From NCBI RefSeq assembly GCF_023065955.2, contig NC_079873.1, positions 96,138,128 to 96,202,127 of the forward strand: a DNA stretch of 64,000 nt, written 5' to 3'. Below, one piece after another: positions 1 to 11,931 of this stretch. Both the position numbers and the translations under genes were made by a program. A model generated the notes under the pieces. The model did no database searches. It was given only the letters and a program-made list of their open reading frames with translations, and was not told where the DNA came from. Position 1 is the stretch's first letter. Every line of letters starts with the position of its first letter. This stretch comes from Ursus arctos (Eukaryota; Chordata; Mammalia; Carnivora; Ursidae).

Positions 1-699
1 TTTTATTATTTATGGTGGTTTTTATTTTACCACAATACAAGGTCTTGAGAACTCTATGAACTTCAGTTTCTGAACCTGACCCCATCAAGTAGCCATAAGA
101 AGAAAACTATTTGCTGTGGAAATATACTAGGACTTTTTCTGCTATGAAGGTAGAAAACAGCTGCATGCAGGGTCCTGAACATTTAGCTGTGTTCCCTGGT
201 TACTAGAAGATGCCTGTGGCCATGCCTGAAATCCCATGCATGGTTCTGGTCTCCACCACACAGAGAAATCTCCCCGCAGTCTCGTCCTCCCCCAGCCCCC
301 CAGCACGCAAAGCCATCTTCGTGGAACACAGCTTTCACCAAGTGTTCATCAGAATCAAGGATCTTCGATAGCTCCCGACAACTGGCAACTAACAATTCTC
401 CAGGAAGATGCCTCGTGTAGTAGAAATAAAGATTTGGACTTGACAAAGCTGGGTTCTAACCCATGCTCTGCCAATGTGTAATATTTGCAAGTCATTCAAA
501 CTTTCTGAACTTCATTTTTTAAAAAGCTTCTCTAAAATGAGAATATGTGTATCTACCTTGATGGTTATTTTGAATTTTAGAGATAATGTTGATGTAGATT
601 GTTTTAAAAGAGCCTCAATAATTCTTCCCATTCCTGCATGTGTGTCACTTTTCAACGTGACTTTGCAACTCCTTCTACCAAAAGGTAGAGTCTATTTTT
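1..699. other. Unassigned AT-rich sequence, no gene seen
   Basis: I recognise no repeat or gene here. The open frames are short, overlap on both strands and lack recognisable protein motifs. A T-rich run at about 694-735 leads into the L1 3' end that follows. Confidence 0.5.
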
Positions 700-885
700 C
701 CACTTTTTATTTTTATTTTTTTTCTTTCAAATTTTTATTTAAATTCTAGTTAGTTAACATATAGTGTAATATTGGTTTCAAGAGTAGAACTTAGTGATTC
801 ATCACTTACATATAACACCCAGTGCTCCTTATAACAAGTGCCCTCCTTGATGCCCATCACCCAATTTCTCCACTTCTTAAATCTG
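700..885 (-). mobile_element. Old L1 3' end fragment (minus strand)
   Basis: The T-rich start, then AGTTAGTTAACATATAGTGT, GTGATTCATCACTTACATA and AACACCCAGTGCTCCTTA, match the reverse complement of an older carnivore L1 3' UTR. The same block recurs at 40.44-40.64 kb in this window. It is 5' truncated, has no ORF2 left and no clear TSD. Confidence 0.75.
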
Positions 886-929
886 AAATCGACCACATGA
901 TAAACTGTGGTCAATTAAACATCAGCAAA

Positions 930-1270
930 CATGGCGCGAGTGGAGGTTTGAAAAGTTCTTGCATGTTGAATCTTGCCCTCTCCTTCCCCTTTTGGAACTT
1001 AGCCACCAAGTAATAGAAGCCTGAACTAGCCTTCTGGATGATGAGAAATGCCTGACCCATCCACCCATATTGCTGCAGTTGACAAGCAGCCGACTCCCAG
1101 AAGCTAACTACACATGTATGGATGAGCCCAGCCAACATAATCAAAAGAACTGTCCAGATGAGCCCAGCCCAAATTCCCAACCTGCAAAATCATGAATTAA
1201 ATACATGGTTTTTCTTTCTATGTCACCAGGTTTTGAGATTGTTATACAACAAAAGTTACGTGATACAAAT
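930..1270 (+). mobile_element. Probable MaLR (MLT1-type) LTR fragment
   Basis: The order of phrases resembles the 3' half of mammalian MLT1-type solo LTRs: CTTGCCCTCTCCTTCC, TTTGGAACTTAGCCACC, AGCCCAGCCAACAT, then an alternating tail with TCATGAATTAAATACATGG and TTTTGAGATTGTTATACAACA. This is an ancient ERVL-MaLR remnant with no coding capacity. The assignment is from memory of the family and is only moderate. Confidence 0.45.
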
Positions 1271-1845
1271 GTATGTAAAAATCAGTTACAGTCTGTGGGA
1301 TGCCTAAAAGTGATGTTCCCCCATCCTTCTTAACATAGCTTGACCTGAACTTTCCAAATTTTTGTTACTTATCTATATGAGCTTCTGAAAAGCCTTGACA
1401 TAGATATCATGCTTCTCTTTCTCTGCCTATGAAAATCTACTCCAATACCCATCCCGATTTAAACATTTATTTTGAATCCCAACATCTCAACAAGGCCTTC
1501 TTTAGCTACTGCTGCTTATCGTGATCACTTTTATTTTTCTGATCCTCTGTTACTTATAGTCTAAAATTTACAGTGTAGCACTTTAGGTATGAATTCACTC
1601 TTCTTTAGCAATTGATTCATGTGTGTGGATCTTCATTCAGTGAATAAATTAATATTTATTGAATCGTTACTAGGTGAAAGACCATGTGAGAGACTTTGGA
1701 GACAGATGAGTAAGATACAAGTCTACCCTCAAGTTATTCCCAGTGGTAGGAAATGCAGATATGTAAGAGTGATGCAGTGTGATTTGAAGAGAGGTAAGTA
1801 GAGTGATGGCAGAAAGGCAGTTTTGAGTGTTAAGAAGCTTTACAA
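1271..1845. other. Mostly unassigned; possible ancient LINE piece at 1600-1770
   Basis: The stretch TTCAGTGAATAAATTAATATTTATTGAATCGTTACTAGGTG resembles the common mammalian motif family ending in AATATTTATTGAGCACCTACTATG, followed by a degraded body. Too diverged to name with certainty. The rest shows nothing recognisable. Confidence 0.35.
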
Positions 1846-2058
1846 GAGCACCTAGGTGGCTCCGTCGGTTGAGTGGCTGACTCTTGATTTCAGCTCAGGT
1901 CATGATCTCAGGGTTGTAAGATTGAGACCCACATTGGGCTCCATGCTGAGTGGGGAGTCTGCTTGGGGATTTTCTCTCTCCTTCTCCCTTTGCCCTTCCC
2001 CAGGCTTGCATGTGTGCTCTCTCTAAAATAAATAAATAAATCTTAAAAAAAAAAAAAA
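1846..2058 (+). mobile_element. Can-SINE (SINEC), plus strand
   Basis: A tRNA-derived head (GCACCTAGGTGGCTCCGTCGG) carries Pol III A-box-like sequence and is followed by TCATGATCTCAGGGTTG, a CT-rich region, AATAAATAAATAAATCTT and a 14-base A tail. Imperfect TSDs (CTTTACAAGAG / CTTTACAGAG) flank it at about 1838 and 2060. Complete but moderately diverged. Confidence 0.9.
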
Positions 2059-2479
2059 GTCTTTACAGAGGAACTTACATTTTAGAATTCCACCCCCCAC
2101 CCTACCACCCCCACCATATCACTGTGGTGAACTTATTCTTCCAATATTCAAAAATAATAGTGTACACAAAGTTATTAAGAAACTGCTCAATCTTTGGTGT
2201 ATAACAACACTTTCACTTTTTCCTGTTTATTGTGAAATTGGCTGTGTTCTATTTTACAGATGAATAAACTGAGGTGAAAAGTGTTAAAAAAAAAAAAAAA
2301 ACCTGGCAAAGATCTTGTTTTCTTCTTACAAATTGGACTGCATGCATTTTGAGGACAACCACCACGTCGTAAATCTTTATTTGCAATAAAGCATATAGGA
2401 CCTAAACAATTTTCAATGAATATGTATGGAATGAAAGATAAAAAGGAGTGAATATAATAGTTTTCTCTTGTGCCTTAAG

Positions 2480-2850
2480 AGGTAATGCAGTGGCTTCCCC
2501 TTTGTCTTAGCTTAAAATACAAAACCTGGTCTACAGTTCCCTGAAGGAACTGTCACTAATAGATCTTTACAAGTTCCACTCATGCTTGACTCAACTGTGT
2601 GCTATTTCTGCTCTAGCCATACTGGGCTTCTCTCAGTTCTTAGAATGTGAATATCCAGACTGTCAGGTCCTCCTGTTCAAGATACCCACAGAATTGGGTG
2701 CATGTATATAATTTTAATTACATACGTAACTTTTTGTCTAGTCCTCTAGAACGATAGCTCTCTAATAAGAATCACTTGTTTACTGCCTTGTCCCCAGTGA
2801 TGACTGGCATATAGTAGGCATTCACAATGTTCATTCATTAATTTAAGTAA
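2480..2850 (+). mobile_element. LINE L2 3' region
   Basis: GCAGTGGCTTCCCCTTTGTC and the phrases that follow it, then ACTGCCTTGTCCCCAGTGATGACTGGCATATAGTAGGCATTCA, match the conserved L2 3' end. It is ancient, has no reading frame and has lost its terminal repeats. Confidence 0.6.
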
Positions 2851-3504
2851 ATGTGTTATTTGGTGAGGAGTCTGTGTCTGTCCTGTGTAGAAATGAGTAT
2901 TTTGTTGTGGTGCAGAACATTCCATTTGATGATGTAGTATGGCTTTAAATAGCATCGTGCTTGAAACAGGTCCATGCACACTCTATCCATTTTGCACTTG
3001 GGTTCATGCTGTACATTCAGTGTCTTGATTGAGAATGAGAGAGAGGTGACTCCTGAGCAGTCAGTGACAATGCAAACATTTCACTTCCATCTGCTTGGTG
3101 TTGCCTAAAAATAAATGATATCAAATTGATCATGGGAAATGTAATTTTTTCTTTTCTTTTTTCTTTTTTTCCAAATCAGCTAATGTTTGCTACTTTCAGT
3201 TTTCTTTAAGAAGGTCTGAGAAGCCATTTCCATCAACTTCCAAGGATATTCTATTTTTTAAAAAGGAGCCTATTTAGCCATGAAATGTTTGTTGGATAAT
3301 TTTTGGTTGTGGCAGGTGTTTCCCTATATACGTGTTTTTCCACGGAGTTAATAACTAATGTTTTCCAATTCTTAAAAAAGAATAGGCATTGAGTCGTCAT
3401 AAGTGGAAATTGTTGTTTGGAACTATTCACTATCTTTAATCACATTAGGAAAACAAAATTGTTTTCAGAATGCTGACTCCAGGAAACATAGCACAAGGAT
3501 TAAA
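2851..3504. other. Unassigned sequence
   Basis: No recognisable gene or repeat. There is a pyrimidine-rich patch (TTTTTTCTTTTCTTTTTTCTTTT) at 3146-3170. Confidence 0.4.
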
Positions 3505-3745
3505 ACTCAGTTCCTGTAGTGGATGAAACTGGGTTTGAATTCAAGCTTTGCCATTATGGAGTGTGTAGTGGTGGGACTTTGAACAAGTTACTTCAATTTT
3601 TCGGTCTTGGGTTTCTTATCTGTGAAAGGCATCATAATTGTATCTGCCTCATTGGGTTGTTGCAAGGATTAAAGGAGATAATCCACACTGAGTATTTAAC
3701 TAAAATCAACTATGTGCTTACTATTTGCTCAATGCAGTTATTTAG
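3505..3745 (+). mobile_element. MIR SINE, plus strand
   Basis: A near full-length MIR: CTGGGTTTGAATTCAAGCTTTGCCATT (tRNA-derived B-box region), GACTTTGAACAAGTTACTTCAA (core), TTCTTATCTGTGAAAGG and CTCATTGGGTTGTTGCAAGGATTAAA, in the family order. Old, with no TSD visible. Confidence 0.85.
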
Positions 3746-3889
3746 TATCGGAATTCTTGACGATTATATAAGGAGAAAGGGTTAGGGAGACCATTTTAAG
3801 CAAAGGAAATAAATTAAGAAATGTATGGACGTAGGGCTACCCAAAGAGTATACAGTATATTTAGGGGCCAGCGAGGAAAAGCCCTTACC

Positions 3890-4008
3890 TTTTTTTTTTT
3901 TAAGATTTTATTTATTTATTTATTTAACAGAGCCAGAGAGCACAAGCAGGGGGAGCAGTAGAAGGAGGAGAGGGAGAAGCAGACTCCCCGCCGAGCAGGG
4001 AGCCCCAA
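3890..4008 (-). mobile_element. 5'-truncated Can-SINE, minus strand
   Basis: A poly(T) start, AAGATTTTATTTATTTATT, a purine-rich body and GAGCAGGGAGCC are the SINE 3' half on the minus strand. The tRNA head is missing. Imperfect TSDs (CCCTTACCTTTT / CCCCTACCTTTTT) lie at about 3881-3893 and 4009-4021. Confidence 0.85.
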
Positions 4009-4194
4009 ACCCCTACCTTTTTGGCAGAGTTTATGAAGGAGACTAACATGATACCAGATTCGGGCTCTGTGTGTTGAGAGTAAGAAGTTGAAACTCTGTA
4101 CTGTAAGCACCAGGGAGTCGCTGAAGCAACCTGTCTTCTACGGCACCAGGTTTGCCATGCGTGTTCTACAGTAATTTCAAAGTATCAGGGGAGC

Positions 4195-4585
4195 TTTGGT
4201 TTCTACCAACTGCTATGGACCGAATTGTGGCTCCCTCCCCCAAGTCATATGTTGAAACCTTAGCCCTCCCCCCTTCAACCCATGGGATGGTATTTGGAGA
4301 GGGGACCTTTAGGAGGTGATTGGGTTTAGATGAAGTCATGACTGGGACCCTCAAGATGGGCTGAGTGCCCTTAAAAAAGGAGAAAGAGTCATCAGAGCGA
4401 TCTTTCTTCCTGCCATGTGAAGACGCAGTGAAAAAACACTGGTCTACAAGGCAGGAAGAGGGCCCTCACCAGAAAACAACCACACTGGTGCTCTGATCTT
4501 GGACTTGTGAGAAAATTAATTTCTGTTGTTTAAACTGCCCAGTCTATGATTTTTTGTTATGACAGCCTAAGCCAGTTTACAATAC
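4195..4585 (+). mobile_element. MaLR-type solo LTR
   Basis: TCATATGTTGAAACCTTAGCC, GGTATTTGGAGAGGGGACCTTTAGGAGGTGATTGG, CCATGTGAAGACGCAGTGA, TTGATCTTGGACTT-like and AATTTCTGTTGTTTAAACTGCCCAGTCTATG follow the order of an ERVL-MaLR (MLT1/MST) LTR, including its polyadenylation region. Solo and non-coding. Family level is fairly sure, subfamily is not. Confidence 0.75.
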
Positions 4586-4895
4586 CAATCATTGAAGAAT
4601 AGCTGTTTGAAATTACATATTTTTAAAAAACGTGTTTTTAAATGATGTCCTGATACAGCATGAATTTGTAGCCGCAGATTCTTTAATAATTATCAGTGGA
4701 TTTCAGTGTATCAAGTACCTTTGCTCTCTGAGTGACAGATGTTAAGAACAATTTGATACAATGTAATTAGTAAACACCTATCAGGAGAATACTGATTAAC
4801 AAGGAAAATCATTGCTTACAGAGAAGTTTTTCTCAAGTATTCATGCTTCTTATATACAGATATACCAGGTGACCATAATCTTCAATCCCTCTCTC
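4586..4895. other. Unassigned sequence
   Basis: AT-rich, with no recognisable gene or repeat. Confidence 0.4.
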
Positions 4896-5080
4896 TTTTT
4901 TAAAGATTTTGTTTATTTATATGACAGAGGGCATGAGCAGGGGGAGGGGCAGAGGGAGAGGGAGAAGCAGACTTCCCGTTGAGCATGGAGCCCTATAATG
5001 TGGGGTGCAAGCCCAGGACCCCGAGATCATGACCTGATCCGAAGGCAGACGCTTAACCAACTGAGCCACCCAGGTGCCCC
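4896..5080 (-). mobile_element. Can-SINE, minus strand
   Basis: Runs from TTTTTTAAAGATTTTGTTTATTTAT to CTGAGCCACCCAGGTGCCCC, the full head-to-tail SINEC sequence on the minus strand. Diverged TSDs (TCAATCCCTCT / CAATCTCTTCT) lie at about 4882 and 5083. Confidence 0.9.
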
Positions 5081-5332
5081 ACCAATCTCTTCTTTATGCC
5101 ACCAAGGCACAGGAATGGGAAAAGTAGAGCCCCAGAGAAAGAGAACTCAAAACCTATGAAAAAAATTTTAGAAGCAAAGCAAAGGGAAAGAAATAATAAC
5201 AAAGTAGTTGCAGATTCACTCATTCATTGCACAGATATTTGTCATCCACTTATAAGTCCTACATGGTAAAGTCCATTTTTACCTTCAAGGGAAACTGTAG
5301 GCAATCTTGAGTGAGTCAAAAAGGTAATGGCA

Positions 5333-5550
5333 GGGGTGCCTGGGAGGCTCAGTCAAGTTGAGCACCTGACTCTTGGTTTCAGCTCAGGTTATTATCTCTG
5401 AGTCATGATCTCTGGATCGGGAGATCGAGCCCTGCCACTTGGCAGGGAGTCTCCTTGAGATTCTCTACCTCTCCCTCTGCCCCCCTCTCCCCGCACCCCC
5501 CATGCTCTCTCTCTCTAAAATAAGTAAGTAAACCTTTAAAAAAAAAAAAA
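5333..5550 (+). mobile_element. Can-SINE, plus strand
   Basis: The head GGGTGCCTGGGAGGCTCAGTC has a small internal insertion (ATTATCTCTGAGTCATGATCT) in the region between the A and B boxes. A CT-rich segment and a 13-base A tail follow. TSD AAGGTAATGGCAG / AAGGTAATAGCAG flanks it at 5320 and 5549, with one mismatch. Confidence 0.9.
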
Positions 5551-5562
5551 AGGTAATAGCAG

Positions 5563-6354
5563 AAGGCTCAGAGATAAAAGTATGTCTTCTCAATTTAGGG
5601 AAGTAGATAACCAAAGAGATAAAATAAGTCTTTTGTTTGTGAGAGAGGTAAGTCACCACTAAAATAATATAAAAGTCCAATGTGATGACTTAATATTCAG
5701 TTATTATCACTGCTTCATATATAGTCTGAGAAATTTTACATTGAGTTTAAATACTGAAAATGAGCTTATTTTTAACTCTAAGGATAGTTTAAATGGCAAT
5801 GTATCTTTACCTCTTCTCAAAGATTTACTTAAATATACAAATCCTTAAATGTCTTTAAACTGTGCTATAGTTTGTTTTCTGTGTAACGATTGTGCTTTAA
5901 CAAATAAATACACTCAACTGTTGAGCAAAGATTCCTTTTTGCCTTGAAATATTTTGAGGGTAAAAGCATGGCTCCTTTAACCACAACCGTGGAGCGTAGT
6001 TATTCCAAATACAATGTTACTATTGTGACGCTGTCAACATGGTTAGAGCTGATAGTTGGGAGCCAAATATTTTGGCACAAATGGTGTTTTTCCGTCATTT
6101 CAAAATACCATTAAAGGCAAACAACTAGTTATTTTGAAAACAACCAGTTTATAGCCATGGTTTCGTTGAACACAGAGAACTGCTTTTAAGTCAGTTCATT
6201 TATGGACATACAACTTCAGGATGACATCAGTCCTAAATTTTTGGAACTACTCTTATATTTTATTACCTTTGACATACATATTTTCAAATACACTCTGTAT
6301 ATTCAAGGCATTTAGAAGAGGTAGTCTCATAATAACCCTTATTTGTTTATATAA
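5563..6354. other. Unassigned AT-rich sequence
   Basis: No recognisable repeat or coding motif. Confidence 0.4.
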
Positions 6355-6550
6355 CTTTACATTTCAAAAGAATTTTACATACACTTTCTCATATGATCTG
6401 AGCAACAGTCTTTGAGGCTTTTCCCCTCATTTTACAGATATATTAATTTGATGCTCAGCGAAGTTAGGTGGTTCACCCAAGTTCCCACAGTTCGTTCGTG
6501 GCAGCCACACCACTAGAATTCAAGCATCTCTCAGTCCAGTGTTGCTTCCA
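6355..6550 (-). mobile_element. MIR SINE, minus strand
   Basis: Contains CTCATTTTACAGATATATTAA, GGTGGTTCACCCAAGTTCCCACAG and CACTAGAATTCAAGC, the reverse-complement order of MIR core and head. Old and truncated. Confidence 0.65.
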
Positions 6551-7170
6551 TTTCACCAAGCCAAGCGTCTCTTATCTCAGAGAAAAGTGAGAAGGTCATC
6601 ACCTTGAAGTCCTCTCTTTAGAAAGACTTTAGTTTTTTTGCTCTTTTCCTCATTCATCTTCGTATTTCCTTATGTCTCTTCAATCACGGCCTTCTGTCAC
6701 TATCAACGTCCCGGGTTTTATGCTTCTCCCGCCAAGGTAGAATCACAGCTTTCTTCATAGAAAAACTCCTACAGGCAATTTTTTATGGTTTGTAAGAAGA
6801 ATACTTTGGAAGCAGCAGTTCATCATTGAGACACTGGGAGTCTGTTCTGATGACTAGCATAGGATGGGGACAATTGTGGATAGAAAAGAAAAGTTACATA
6901 AGTGTGTCATATTCTTTAGGTAATCAGTATGCTGAGTTTTTGAAACAGCTGCTCCAGGGGATTGAACAGAATAGGATTCCCAGTAGAACCTAGGTCCGCT
7001 GATTGATTGGCAGTAGGAACTGGATCTCTTAGGAGACCATATGGAAATTGATAAAGATGAGCAACCATATAGATCAACACTGTCCAGTGGAAATACAGTA
7101 CAAGCTGTATATGTCATTTTACATTTTTTGAGTAGACACACTTAAAAAGTGAAAACAGATAAGATAAAAT

Positions 7171-7347
7171 TTTTAAAAATCTTTATTTATTTTAGAGAGA
7201 AGGAGCAAATGGGGGGAGGAGCATTGGGAGAGAATCCCCGCTAAGAGTGGAGCCCAATGCAGGACTCGATCTCACAATCCATAAATTCATGACCTGAGCT
7301 GAAACCAAGAGTCGGACACTCAACTGACTGAGCCACCCAGGCACCCT
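7171..7347 (-). mobile_element. Can-SINE, minus strand
   Basis: Runs from ATTTTTAAAAATCTTTATTTATTTT to GACTGAGCCACCCAGGCACCC. TSD GATAAGATAAAAT / GATAAGATAGATT lies at 7158 and 7348 (one or two mismatches). Somewhat older than the exact-TSD copies downstream. Confidence 0.9.
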
Positions 7348-7717
7348 GATAAGATAGATTTAGTAACATATTTCATTTAACCCAAGGTACTCAAATATTT
7401 TAATTTTAATATGCAATAAGCATTTAAAAGTTACTATTGCTATATCTTACAATTTTTTAATAGTAAGTTTTTAAAATCTGGTGAGTATTTTATACTTATA
7501 GCACATATCAGTTTGGATCAACCATATTTCAAGTGTATCCTATATGGCCATTGTCTGCTATATTCAACAGAAAAGCCTGGAACTTTTTCTGAAAACTGTT
7601 CCAGGTAAGGTCATGGAAATACTAAATGGCTACTATCATTTGGAAATGAATGAAAGTACAGTTTCAAGCCTCCGGATATGAGCATTTATGTAAGGTGAGG
7701 AGAGAAGTGGACTAAAG
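7348..7717. other. Unassigned sequence
   Basis: No recognisable gene or repeat between the SINE and the MER5A remnant. Confidence 0.4.
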
Positions 7718-8031
7718 CAGGGTTTCTCAACTTTAGCACTATTTTTTTTTTATTTTAATGTTTTTTTATTACATTATGTTAGTCACCATAAAGTACATCC
7801 CCGGCTTCTGATGTAAAGTTTGATTATTCATTAGTTGCCTATAACACCCAGTGCACCATGCAATATGTGCCCTCCTTACTACCCATCACCGGTCTATCCC
7901 ATTCCCCCACCCCCTCCCCTCTGAGGCCCTCAGTTTGTTTCTCAGAGTCCATAGTCTCTCATGCTTCATTCCCCCTTCTGATTACCCCCCCTTTCTTTAT
8001 CCCTTTCTTCCCCTACCGATCTTCTTAGTTC

Positions 8032-11000
8032 TTATGTTCCATAGATGAGAGAAATCATATGATAATTCTCTTTCTCTGCTTGACTTATTTCACTTAGCAT
8101 TATCTCCTCCACTGCCATCCATGTTGCAACAAATGTTGAGAATTCGTTCTTTCTGATAGCTGAGTAATATTCCATTGTATATATGGACCACAACTTCTTA
8201 ATCCAGTCATCCGTTGAAGGGCATCTCGGTTCCTTCCACGCTTTGGCTATTGTGGACAATGCTGCTATGAACATTGGGGTGCATATGGCCCTTCTCTTCA
8301 CTACGTCTGTATCTTTGGGGTAAATACCCAGTAGTGCAATGGCTGGGTCATAGGGTAGCTCAATTTTTAACTTTTTAAGGGACCTCCACACTGTTTTCCA
8401 GAGTGGCTGTACCAACTTGCATTCCCACCAACAATGTAGGAGGGATCCCCTTTCTCCACATCCTCTCCAACAATTGTTGTTTCTTGCCTTGTCTATTTTT
8501 GCCATTCTAACTGGTGTAAGGTGGTATCTCAGTGTGGTTTTGATTTCAATTTCCTTGATGGCTAATGATTTTGAACATTTTTTCATGTGTCTGTCAGCCA
8601 TTTGTATGTCTTCATTGGAAAAGTGTCTGTTCATATCTTCTGCCCATTTTTTGATTTGATTATTTGTTTCTCGTGTATTGAGTTTGAGAAGTTCTTTGTA
8701 GATCTTGGATACCAGTCTTTTATCTGTAGTGTCATTGGCAGATATCTTCTCTCATTTAGTGGGCTGCCTCTTAATTTTTTTGACTGTTTCCTTGGCTGTG
8801 CAGAAGCTTTTTATCTTGATGAAGTCCCACAAGTTCATTTTTTCTTTTGGTTCTCTCGCCTTTGGAGATGTGTCATGAAAAAGGTTGCTGTGGCCGATGT
8901 CATAGAGGTTGCTGTCTATGTTCTCCTCTAGGATTTTGATGGATTCCTGTCTCACATTGAGGTCTCTCATCCATTTGGAGTTTATCTTTGTGTACGGTGT
9001 GAGAGAGTGGTCAAGTTTCATTCTTTTGCATGTAGCTGTCCAATTTTCCCAGCACCATTTATTGAAGAGACTGTCTTTTTTCCACCGGATGTTTTTTCCT
9101 GCTTTGTCAAAGATTAGTTGCCCAAAGAGCCGAGGGTCCATTTCTGGGCTCTCTATTCTGTTCCATTGGTCTGTGTGTCTGTTTTTGTGCCAGTACCATG
9201 CTGTCTTTGTGATCACAGCTTTGTAGTACAGCTCGAAATCCGGCATTGTGATGCCCCCAGCTTTGTTTTTCCTTCTCACCAGTTCCTTGGTGATTCGGGG
9301 CCTTTTCTGGTTCCATACAAATTTAAGGACTATTTGTTCCAGCTCTTTGAAAAATGTCATTGGTATTTTGATCAGGATAGCACTGAAAGTGTAGATTGCT
9401 CTGGGTAGCATGGACATTTTGACTATGTTAATTCTTCCGATCCATGAGCATGGAATATTTTTCCATCTTTTTGTGTCTTCCTCAATGTCTTTCAAGAGTG
9501 ATTTATAGTTTCTAGAATATAGATCCTTTACGTCTCGGGTTAAGTTAATTCCAAGGTAATGTATGGTTTTTGGTGCTATTGTAAATGGGATGGATTCCCT
9601 AATTTCTCTTTCTTCAGTCTCATTATTCGTGTATAGAAATGCAACTGACTTCTGAGCATTGATTTTGTATCCCACCACATTACTGAATTGCTCTATAACT
9701 TCTAATAGTTTGGGCATGGATTCTTTTGGGTTTTCCATATAGAGTATCATGTCATATGCGAAGAGAGACAGTTTGACTTCTTCTTTTCTCAATTTGGATA
9801 CCTTTTATCAGTTTTTGTTGTCTGATTGCTGTTGCAAGGACTTCTAGTACTATGTTGAATAATAGTGGCGAGAGTGGGCATCCTTGTCGTACTCCTGATC
9901 TTAAGGGAAAGGCTTCCAGCTTTTCCCCATTGAGAATGATAATTGCTGTAGGCTTTTCATAGATGGCTTTTATGAGATTGAGAAATTTACCCTCTATTCC
10001 TACACTCTGATGGGTTTTAATCAGGAAAGGATGCTGTATTTTGTCAAATGCTTTTTCTGCATCAGTTGAGAGGATCATATGGTTCCTGAGTCCTTTCTTG
10101 TTGATACGATGTATCACGCTGATTGATTTGTGAATGTTGAACCACGCTTGCATCCCAGGTATGAATCCCACTTGGTCATGATGGATAATCCTTTTAATGT
10201 ACTGTTGGATTCTATTAGCCAGGATCTTGTTGAGGATTTTGGCATCCATATTCATTAGGGAAATCGGTCTGTAATTCTCCTTTTTGATGGGCTCTTTGCC
10301 TGGTTTGGGGATCAAGGTAATATTGGCCTCATAAAATGAGTTTGGTAGCTTTCCTTCTGTTTCTATTTTTTGAAATAGCTTTAGGAGAATAGGTATTATT
10401 TCTTCTTTGAATGTTTGGTAGAATTCCCCAGGAAAACCATCCGGGCCTGGAGTTTTGTTTTTTGGAAGGTTGTTTATCACTGTTTCAATCTCTTCATAAT
10501 TAATTGGCCTGTTTAAAAAATCAATTTCTTCCTGTTTCAGTCTTGGTAGTTTATAGGTTGCCAGGAAGTCCTCCATCTCTTCCAGATTGCTTAATTTATT
10601 GGCATATAGCTATTGATAAAAGTTTCTAATAATCCTTGCAATTTCATTGGTGTTGGTTGTGACCTCTCCTTTTTCATTCATAATTTTATTAATTTGGATC
10701 CTTTCTCTATTCTTTTGGATAAGTCTTGCCAGCGGTTTGTCAATTTTATTGATTCTCTCAACGAACCAGCTTCTAGTCCTGTTGATCTGCTCTACTGTAC
10801 TTTTGGTTTCTAATTCATTGATTTCTGCTCTAATCTTGGTCAACTGCTTCCTCGTGAGTGGATTAGGCCTGTCCCTCTATTGCTGTTCCAGCTTCTTGAG
10901 GTGAGAATATTAAAAGTGCATTTTAGATTTTTCTATTCTTTTGAGTGAGGCTTGGATGGCTATGTATTTCCCCCTTAGGACTGCCTTTGCAGTATCCCAT

Positions 11001-11859
11001 AGGTTTTGGACCATTGTGTTTTCATTCTCGTTGGTCTCCATAAATTGTTTAAAATGATTTTTGATTTCCTGGATTATCGAGTCATTCCTGAGCAGGATGG
11101 TTCTCCGTCTCCAAGTGTTTGAGTTTCTTTCAAATTTTTCCTTGTGGTTGAGTTCCAATTTCAGAGCGTTGTGGTTGAGAATATGCAGGGGATAACTTCA
11201 GTCTTTTGGTATCGGTTGAGACCTGTTTTGTGTCCCAGAACATGGTCTATTTTTGAGAATGTTCCATGGGCATTAGAATAGAATGAGTATTCTTTGGTTC
11301 TGGGGTGTAGTGTTCTATATATATCTATGAGCTCCAACTCGTCGAATATGGCATTCAAAGCTCTTGTTTCTTTGTTGGTTTTCTGCTCCGGTCCTCTGTC
11401 TATTGCTGATAGTGGAGTGTTGAGTTTTCCTACTATTAGTGTATTTTTATCTACATGTCTCTTTATTCTGGTTAAGAGTTGGCTTGCGTATGTTGCTGCC
11501 CCCCTGTTGGGGGCATATATATTTATAATTGTCATATCCACTTGTTGGATACATCCTTTAAGAATACTATAGTGCCCTTCTGTGTCTCTAACTGTAGTCT
11601 TTAGTTTAAAATCCAATCTGTCTGATTTGAGAATTGCTACCCCAGCTTTCTTTTGAGGTCCATTGGTGTGAAAGATGGTATTCCATCCATTTACTTTCAG
11701 TCTGAATGTATCTTTAGGTTCAAAATGAGTCTCTTGTAGACAGCAAATGGATGGGTCATGTCTTTTTATCCAATCTGCAACCCTGTGGTGTTTTATGGGG
11801 TCATTTAGGCCATTTACATTGAGACTGATTATTGAGAGATAAGATTTTAATGATGCCAT
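8032..11859 (-). pseudogene. L1 copy A ORF2 (endonuclease-reverse transcriptase), broken
   Basis: The ATG at 11859 (start MASLKSYLSIISLNVNGLN) and the TAA at 8032 enclose 1,275 codons, the usual L1 ORF2 length. The APE-type endonuclease comes first: the Asn of NVNGL and Glu of QETH are present, but the expected Asp145 of GDLN reads Lys (11425-11427). A one-base loss near 11175 then shifts the frame at the SDHN catalytic His. UAG follows at 10877-10879, UAA at 10910-10912 and UAG at 10610-10612. The RT segment (about 9.75-10.58 kb) shows [10 protein letters not shown] and [11 protein letters not shown], but the active site FADD reads FAYD (Tyr at 9754-9756). A frameshift near 9780 and TGA at 8752-8754 follow. 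The C-terminal Cys-His cluster ([18 protein letters not shown]) is preserved. It cannot encode an active enzyme. Confidence 0.95.
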
Positions 11860-11931
11860 GTTGCCAGTAGAGTCTTTGTTTCTATCGATTGTGACTTTCT
11901 GTTCTGTATCACTCTTGGGGCCTTTTTACTC

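Noticed and set aside
183..446. Overlapping short open frames at the window start
   Set aside because: Opposite-strand frames of similar length, no domain, no splice or promoter evidence.
8417..11572. Plus-strand open frames across copy A, and minus-strand ones across copy B
   Set aside because: They lie opposite ORF2 codons, repeat at the same offsets in both copies and lack protein family motifs. They are shadows.
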